From positions 1 through 8,926 of the forward strand of contig JAIRSS010000095.1 in NCBI GenBank assembly GCA_031255315.1: DNA of 8,926 nt. The letters run 5' to 3'. The first letter of the stretch is position 1. Each line of letters starts with the position of its first letter. The notes below the pieces were generated by a model that saw nothing but the letters and a program-made list of their open reading frames with translations, made no database searches and had not been told where the DNA came from. Of this stretch, positions 5,417 through 8,926 are shown piece by piece. Both the position numbers and the translations under genes were made by a program. The DNA comes from Spirochaetaceae bacterium. Its GTDB lineage: Bacteria > Spirochaetota > Spirochaetia > Treponematales > Breznakiellaceae.

Positions 5417-7204
5417 ATGAGCGGGTTCCCTGTTTTTCGCGGCATCGTTACGGTTGTTCCCAAACTAAATGTTTGGAAGCCCCTCGTCTTCTTCCCGGTA
5501 TTCCTTGCCTGGGCCGTCTTTTTCGCCGCCTGTACCGCCCGGAGCGAATACCGGCAGCCGGCGGCTTTTTTTTCCGGCGGGGACGGCGTGGTTTTATACG
5601 GCCTCTCACCGGAAGCGGCCGCGGGACGCCTTGCCCTTGCCGGACCCGCTTCCCTTACCTATGTATTTGAACCTCCCCTGGAGGTCCCTCCCGGTTTTTC
5701 CCTGGAAGCCGGTTACCGCGTCTCACCCTCCGGGGGGGGCGGCCTTTCCGCGTACCAACTGGTACTGGAAACGGACCCGGCTTCATCCGCGGCGGAGGCA
5801 TGGGAACTGCCCCTGGACGCCGCCTTTCTGGGCCTCTCGGACTATACGGGGGCGTTCCGTTACGCCGCGCCCGCCAGGGCCGCCACGTTGCGGGAACTGC
5901 GTATCACCTTCCGCGCCCGCGAGGGGGGCGGGGAACGGCAGGGGGCGCCGGGCGGCGCGGTTCTGGAGTTTAGTTCCCTGCGGCTGGTCCCCCGGTGGTT
6001 CGGCTTTGCCCGTGAACAGGGCGTTCTGGCGATTACTCCCTTTGTGTTCGCCGCGCCCGGGGATCCTCCTTCCCTGACAATCGATCCGCCCGCCGCCTTC
6101 AGGACGCCCGGGCCGGCCGTCCTGTCCCTCCGGGAGGCCGCGGGAGCGGCGCGGATACGCGCTGGGGAGAACCGGTTCGTCTTTACCCCCGGACCGTCTT
6201 TCCCGAGCCTCTCCCTCCCCCCCGCCGCTCTGGGAACGGGGCCCTACCCGGCCGCTGTTTCCGTAAACGGGGGCGGCGTTTTGCCGGGAACCGCGTTTTG
6301 GATGGGCCCCGCTCCCCCGCAGCCCGCCGCCTCACGGGACCCGATTCCCCTGGATCCGGGGCTTGTTTTACCGTATCCCCAGGACGCGTGGCGGGAACCG
6401 GGGTACGAGGTTTTCCGGTGGCCCGCCTTTCCCGGGGTCCTCATTTTTGATACCGCCGATTACGCTGTCCAGGAACGGCTCTTTAAACGGCTGGCCTTTT
6501 TTGTAGAAAAGCGGGATTTCCGGGGCCGGCTGGTTTCGGATAGGGAACTGGCGGGCCTTCACGGATGGAACGCCCACGATTACCGGGACGAAGATCTGGC
6601 CCGCTTTTTTGAACGCGCCCGGCAGGAAGATTTTCCCCTGCTGGATGAAGAATGGGAGCTTCTGGACATCCTGCTCCATACCGGCGTCGTGGTCCGCGCT
6701 CCCTCCGGGGAAATTCGAAGCGGCAATGGGGCAGTGCTGTCTATTTCCCGTGAATCGCCGGATCATCTCCGGCGCCGTTTTATGGTTCACGAAGGGTTCC
6801 ACGGCATCTTTTTTATGGACGAGGGCTTTCGGGAATTCAGCCGCCGACGCTGGGAAAACCTGGACGCCGGCGCGAAACGGGCGTTCAGTTCCTATCTGGA
6901 TTTCCAGCGCTATGACCTGGCGGACCCCTATCTGGTGGTAAATGAATTTATGGCCTATTGCCTGCAACAGCCGGCTTCCCAGGCGGGGCCCTATTTCGGC
7001 GAAACCGTACCGCGCCAAATCCTGAGCTCCCCCTGGCGCCGTTCCGATCTGCCCCCATCTGAGCAATCCCCGGCGGGGGAGCGGTGGCCCGTCCTGTCCC
7101 ACGCTTTTATCCGGGAAGTCGAAGCCTTCTCCGCGTACGTGTTTCGCCACTGGGGTCTTGCCGCGGGCCAGGTCAGCCTGGTAACCGTGGATTTTCGCGA
7201 ATAG
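5417..7204 (+). CDS. Putative lipoprotein with HExxH zinc metallopeptidase motif
   Basis: The 595-residue product starts with a charged stretch and a hydrophobic segment (about 22-38, PLVFFPVFLAWAVFF) ending FFAAC, so Cys39 is the likely lipidated residue; spirochaetal lipoboxes tolerate such sequences. Residues 40-350 are rich in Gly, Pro and beta-prone segments and are probably a surface module. The C-terminal part carries MVHEGFHGIFFMDEGF, with HEGFH at 458-462 (6788-6802), and NEFMAYCLQQP, with Glu510 48 residues later. This arrangement fits gluzincin zinc sites, in which two His and a downstream Glu bind zinc and the motif Glu is catalytic. I infer a periplasmic or surface-anchored peptidase; the substrate is unknown. 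I chose ATG 5417 over TTG 5408 because it lies directly after TATAAT; no good ribosome site is present for either. It ends close to repeat copy 3. Confidence 0.85.
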   Translation: MSGFPVFRGIVTVVPKLNVWKPLVFFPVFLAWAVFFAACTARSEYRQPAAFFSGGDGVVLYGLSPEAAAGRLALAGPASLTYVFEPPLEVPPGFSLEAGYRVSPSGGGGLSAYQLVLETDPASSAAEAWELPLDAAFLGLSDYTGAFRYAAPARAATLRELRITFRAREGGGERQGAPGGAVLEFSSLRLVPRWFGFAREQGVLAITPFVFAAPGDPPSLTIDPPAAFRTPGPAVLSLREAAGAARIRAGENRFVFTPGPSFPSLSLPPAALGTGPYPAAVSVNGGGVLPGTAFWMGPAPPQPAASRDPIPLDPGLVLPYPQDAWREPGYEVFRWPAFPGVLIFDTADYAVQERLFKRLAFFVEKRDFRGRLVSDRELAGLHGWNAHDYRDEDLARFFERARQEDFPLLDEEWELLDILLHTGVVVRAPSGEIRSGNGAVLSISRESPDHLRRRFMVHEGFHGIFFMDEGFREFSRRRWENLDAGAKRAFSSYLDFQRYDLADPYLVVNEFMAYCLQQPASQAGPYFGETVPRQILSSPWRRSDLPPSEQSPAGERWPVLSHAFIREVEAFSAYVFRHWGLAAGQVSLVTVDFRE

Positions 7205-7216
7205 TACCTTGTAAAG

Positions 7217-7260
7217 GTCCGCAGATTACGCTGATTTTCACAGATTATGACCACCTTTGA
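7217..7260. repeat. Palindromic repeat copy 3, left half only
   Basis: GTCCGCAGATTACGCTGATT and the following bases to 7260 match copies 1 and 2 (left arm 7217-7247, then GACCACCTTTGA against GAACACCTTTGA in copy 2). The similarity stops at about 7260, and the right arm (AATCTGTGG...CTGCGG) is missing. The AT-rich accessory DNA begins at that point, 13 nt after the end of the left arm. Confidence 0.8.
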
Positions 7261-7292
7261 ATGGTAACAATATATAAAAAAAGATACAAAGA

Positions 7293-7325
7293 ACCATTGC
7301 AAATATGGTAAACCGTATGTATAAT
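7293..7325 (+). promoter_or_regulatory. brnTA promoter with overlapping inverted repeat (possible operator)
   Basis: TTGCAA (7297-7302), 17 nt, then TATAAT (7320-7325) is a near-consensus sigma-70 promoter. The predicted start, about 7332, falls at the brnT ATG (7333), so the message may be leaderless. ACCAT (7293-7297) and ATGGT (7305-7309) form an inverted repeat across the -35, and another AATGGT occurs at 7260-7265. BrnA-type antitoxins autoregulate by binding such repeats, so this is a plausible operator; that link is inference. Confidence 0.6.
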
Positions 7326-7332
7326 AATTGAT

Positions 7333-7612
7333 ATGACTTTCGAATGGGACGAAAGAAAGAATCAAATCAATATTCAGAAACACAATGTTTCATTTGAAGT
7401 TGCCCAAGAGACATTTTTTGACAAAAAAACGGATAATAATAAAAGATAAAAAACATTCCCAGAAAGAAGACAGATATTTTTGCATAGGGAATGATGGAAA
7501 TGGGATAATAACCGTGAGGTTTACCAAACGGGACGAAAGCATCCTGATTTTCGGAGCGGGGTATTGGAGAGAAGGGAGAGACCGATATGAACAAAAGAAT
7601 AGTTTACACTAA
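7333..7612 (+). pseudogene. brnT: BrnT-family toxin, frameshifted
   Basis: BrnT is a RelE-fold ribonuclease toxin paired with BrnA. Frame 1 from ATG 7333 reads MTFEWDERKNQINIQKHNVS, then FEVAQETFFDKK, a typical BrnT N-terminus (FEWDExKNxxNxxKHxVSFEEA), but it stops at 7447-7449. The rest of the family sequence continues one frame over: KHSQKEDRYFCIGNDGNG, IITVRFTKRDESILIF and GAGYWREGRDRYEQ, ending at 7612. Removing one A from the A7 run at 7423-7429 joins the two parts into a 92-residue protein of normal length. As read, no full toxin is encoded unless slippage corrects it. It starts directly after its promoter's predicted start and overlaps the antitoxin by 26 nt. Confidence 0.85.
7574..7578 (+). 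promoter_or_regulatory. Ribosome binding site of brnA
   Basis: GGGAG (within AAGGGAGAG) lies 8 nt before ATG 7587, inside the end of brnT. It allows translation of the antitoxin independently of the toxin frame. Confidence 0.6.
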
Positions 7613-7845
7613 GGCACCCGAAGATATTTCCAAAGATATTTTTGAAGGTGAAATGACAGATGATTTTTTACCGCCTCCTGAACAATTAGTTAGGAAGGAA
7701 GGGAAGGTGAAAATAACTATAGCGCTGAATGCTCAAAGTGTGAATTTTTTTAAAAGGTATGCGGAGAAACATAAAATATCAAACGATGATAAATGACGTA
7801 TTGGATAAATATGTACAAAAATATAAAAATGAAATAAATGTGTAA
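7587..7845 (+). pseudogene. brnA: BrnA-family antitoxin, frameshifted near the C-terminus
   Basis: The readable ORF (69 residues, 7587-7796) has an N-terminal toxin-binding region and then KVKITIALNAQSVNFFKRYA and EKHKIS, the ribbon-helix-helix start (strand then helix) of BrnA/CopG antitoxins. It ends early in NDDK-stop. The expected last helix appears in another frame from 7786: MINDVLDKYVQKYKNEINV, stop at 7843-7845. Doubling the TATCA at 7777-7781 would restore the frame and give HKIS-YQT-MIND, matching the conserved YQxxIN of this family, for a total of 87 residues. The present product would lack the second helix of the DNA-binding fold and is probably unable to bind its operator. Confidence 0.8.
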
Positions 7846-7848
7846 AAA

Positions 7849-8041
7849 GCCCAACGGCGCATAACAGGTCTGTATATGCTCCGCGCCCGTTGGTCGCTCC
7901 GGGGTTCCGTTCGCCTAGGTCGTTCCGCTTCGCTTCACTCCCACGGATCACTCCACCCACATTTTGCCAGCCCTGGTCTTTGCTACGCAAAGCCCTTATT
8001 CGGGCTGACAAAACGTCATATACAGCCGGAACGTTATGCGC
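7849..8041 (+). repeat. attC-like (integron cassette site) inverted repeat
   Basis: GCGCATAAC (7857-7865) and GTTATGCGC (8033-8041) are perfectly complementary, as are TGTATATG (7871-7878) and CATATACA (8017-8024). The inner and outer boxes are separated by unpaired spacers of 5 nt (AGGTC) and 8 nt. This two-box architecture with a long GC-rich loop matches attC sites, with GCATAAC as R'' and GTTATGC as R'. Just outside is GCCCAAC (7849-7855), and a competing repeat pairs CCAACGGCGC (7851-7860) with GCGCCCGTTGG (7883-7893). It lies after the brnTA stop in cassette orientation. Caveats: 185 bp is longer than most attC sites, and no integrase or second attC is in the window. Confidence 0.5.
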
Positions 8042-8050
8042 AATTGTATT

Positions 8051-8109
8051 TTGAAAATATTTGAAAATATTATAGACATATTGACAATAATATAAAAGAA
8101 TGGTAGGTT
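8051..8109 (+). promoter_or_regulatory. Promoter-like region before the acyltransferase fragment
   Basis: Two tandem copies of TTGAAAATAT (8051-8060, 8061-8070) precede TTGACA (8081-8086). A -10 at 17 nt (TAGGTT, 8104-8109) is poor. The 19-bp string around TTGACA (8078-8096) recurs at 8489-8507. Confidence 0.35.
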
Positions 8110-8144
8110 TAATAATTAAGACACCTAATAAAAAGGAGAATTTG

Positions 8145-8357
8145 ATGTGTAAAGAAAATGGAAAACAATATAATGGTATTGATTTACTTAAATTTATTAT
8201 GGCTGTTTTTGTAATAATGGCTCATACCAATCCGTTTGTAAATATCAAATCGGAACTTTTTATTAATATATACCGTATCAGTAGTGTCCAAAATAAATTT
8301 TTCGTCCATTTTTATGGATTTTTGAAGCTTTCTCTATTCACTATTAAGGCAAAATGA
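8145..8357 (+). pseudogene. Acyltransferase-3 family protein, N-terminal fragment
   Basis: AAGGAG (8133-8138) precedes ATG 8145. The first 47 residues include NGIDLLKFIMAVFVIMAHTN (10-29), the hallmark of the first membrane helix of acyltransferase-3 (OafA/NodX-type) proteins, continuing to LFINIYRISS. In the family the next segment is normally a second hydrophobic helix. Here the frame passes at about 8284 into an unrelated peptide (VQNKFFVHFYGFLKLSLF) and stops at 8355-8357, giving 70 residues instead of the usual 300 or more. The loss looks like a deletion or insertion junction at AGTAGTGTCC (8280-8289). These membrane enzymes O-acylate surface glycans; this remnant cannot. Confidence 0.75.
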
Positions 8358-8491
8358 TCAAAATGATACACATAACCACCAATAATGACACATTTTTTTT
8401 GGTATATCCTAATTGATTTTATGATTTATATGCCAAGATCCTTAAAAATTCGAGGAAAAAATGCTATTTTGGCCACTAATGTGGAAATATA
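8358..8491. other. AT-rich spacer without a recognised gene
   Basis: The segment holds no convincing coding sequence on either strand. It contains short repeats such as AAATGATCA / AAATGATACA (about 8352-8370). It is probably the remnant of whatever replaced the acyltransferase 3' end, but no transposase similarity can be read. Confidence 0.4.
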
Positions 8492-8520
8492 TTGACAAGA
8501 ATATAAATTTATTGTTAAAT
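8492..8520 (+). promoter_or_regulatory. Promoter candidate for the TIGR04076 gene
   Basis: A perfect TTGACA (8492-8497) is followed after 17 nt by TTAAAT (8515-8520). The predicted start leaves a leader of about 85 nt before ATG 8611, containing a small TGTGT-TTT-ACACA stem (8572-8584). Confidence 0.55.
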
Positions 8521-8610
8521 AATAATCGGAAGATAGAAATTGGGAAAGTAAATTTGATATAAGAACAAACCTGTGTTTTACACAAGATTATATATTACTG
8601 GAAGGATAAT

Positions 8611-8926
8611 ATGAAAAAAGTTAAAATAACAGTTTTACGAAAAATGTTTTATGAAGATCTTGCCAAAGCATATTTAACAGACGGAATAAAGGCCGGATAT
8701 TGCCCTATATTAAATGAAGGGGATGAATTTATTTATAACGGACAAGCAATAATGCCCGAAGGGTTTTGCCAATGGGCATGGATAGATATTTATAGGAGTA
8801 TAAACGCATTGTCGTCCGGTGGAAATTTCACGCCATGGAACAATAAAAACAATATGCAAATTTATTGTTGCACAGACGGAATTAGACCGGTAATATTTAA
8901 AATTGAGGCGTTAGAGAATGAATGTG
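8611..8926 (+). CDS. TIGR04076-family protein (3' end outside window)
   Basis: GGAAGG (8600-8605) lies 5 nt before ATG 8611. The frame is open to the edge (105 codons), which is close to the full length of this small family. Landmarks are MKKVKITVLRK, CPILNEGDEF (Cys at about residue 31), MPEGFCQWAWIDIYRSI (48-64), the LSSGGNF region and YCCTDGIRPVIFKIE (84-98). These conserved Cys, Trp and CTDGxRPVIF features are those I recall for TIGR04076 proteins. The conserved cysteines may bind metal or act in redox, but no function is established to my knowledge. It is AT-rich like the rest of the island and has its own promoter candidate, as cassette genes often do. Confidence 0.8.
   Translation, partial: MKKVKITVLRKMFYEDLAKAYLTDGIKAGYCPILNEGDEFIYNGQAIMPEGFCQWAWIDIYRSINALSSGGNFTPWNNKNNMQIYCCTDGIRPVIFKIEALENEC

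Noticed and set aside
6368..7150. 260-codon minus-strand frame opposite the lipoprotein
   Set aside because: It is a mirror frame of the metallopeptidase region; the plus strand carries the HEGFH motif and lipobox.
7733..8064. Short frames on both strands across the attC-like repeat
   Set aside because: They arise from the inverted repeat and its GC-rich loop, with no ribosome site and no plausible protein.
8358..8610. Second attC site or a transposase remnant between the acyltransferase fragment and the TIGR04076 gene
   Set aside because: I found no paired GTTATGC-type boxes and no transposase-like reading frame in this stretch.

Overview
The window looks like a chromosomal segment of a GC-rich spirochaete-like bacterium, perhaps related to the termite-gut treponemes. 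I hold this only moderately. The clues are a lipoprotein with a loose, Phe/Ala-type lipobox, a BrnT toxin relic ending in a GAGYWREGR-type C-terminus, a large dispersed palindromic repeat, and an integron attC-like inverted repeat (a chromosomal integron is known in Treponema denticola). No rRNA, tRNA or CRISPR array is visible.

Positions 1-4004 (minus strand) hold a tightly packed electron-transfer operon, read from right to left: a divergent ETF beta-like gene, an ETF alpha gene (GTG start, 4-nt overlap), a GlcD/LctD-like FAD-linked oxidase (1-nt gap) and a second, more canonical ETF beta gene (1-nt gap) that runs off the left edge. The likely role is oxidation of a 2-hydroxyacid-type substrate by the oxidase, with electrons passed to the ETF flavins. 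It is unusual that one alpha gene sits with two different beta genes, that the alpha subunit has Phe where the FAD-contacting His is expected, and that the second beta carries an in-frame 12-bp tandem repeat expansion.

Positions 4005-4614 form a divergent intergenic region with two near-identical copies (about 195 bp apart) of a palindromic repeat and, just before the next gene, a perfect GC-rich hairpin. On the plus strand follow a conserved protein of uncertain function (4615-5394, possibly a nucleotidyltransferase-like DUF4037 relative) and a large putative lipoprotein (5417-7204) with an HEGFH zinc-protease motif and a downstream Glu, so probably a cell-surface gluzincin-like metallopeptidase.

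At about 7260, in the middle of a third, half-length copy of the palindromic repeat, the sequence switches abruptly from GC-rich to AT-rich DNA. This accessory part holds a brnT-brnA toxin-antitoxin locus with both genes frameshifted (an A7 homopolymer in the toxin; an apparent 5-bp TATCA loss in the antitoxin), a 185-bp attC-like inverted repeat, an acyltransferase-3 gene cut off after about 47 codons, and a TIGR04076-family gene running off the right edge. It reads as a decaying island of small mobile cassettes attached to a stable GC-rich chromosome.
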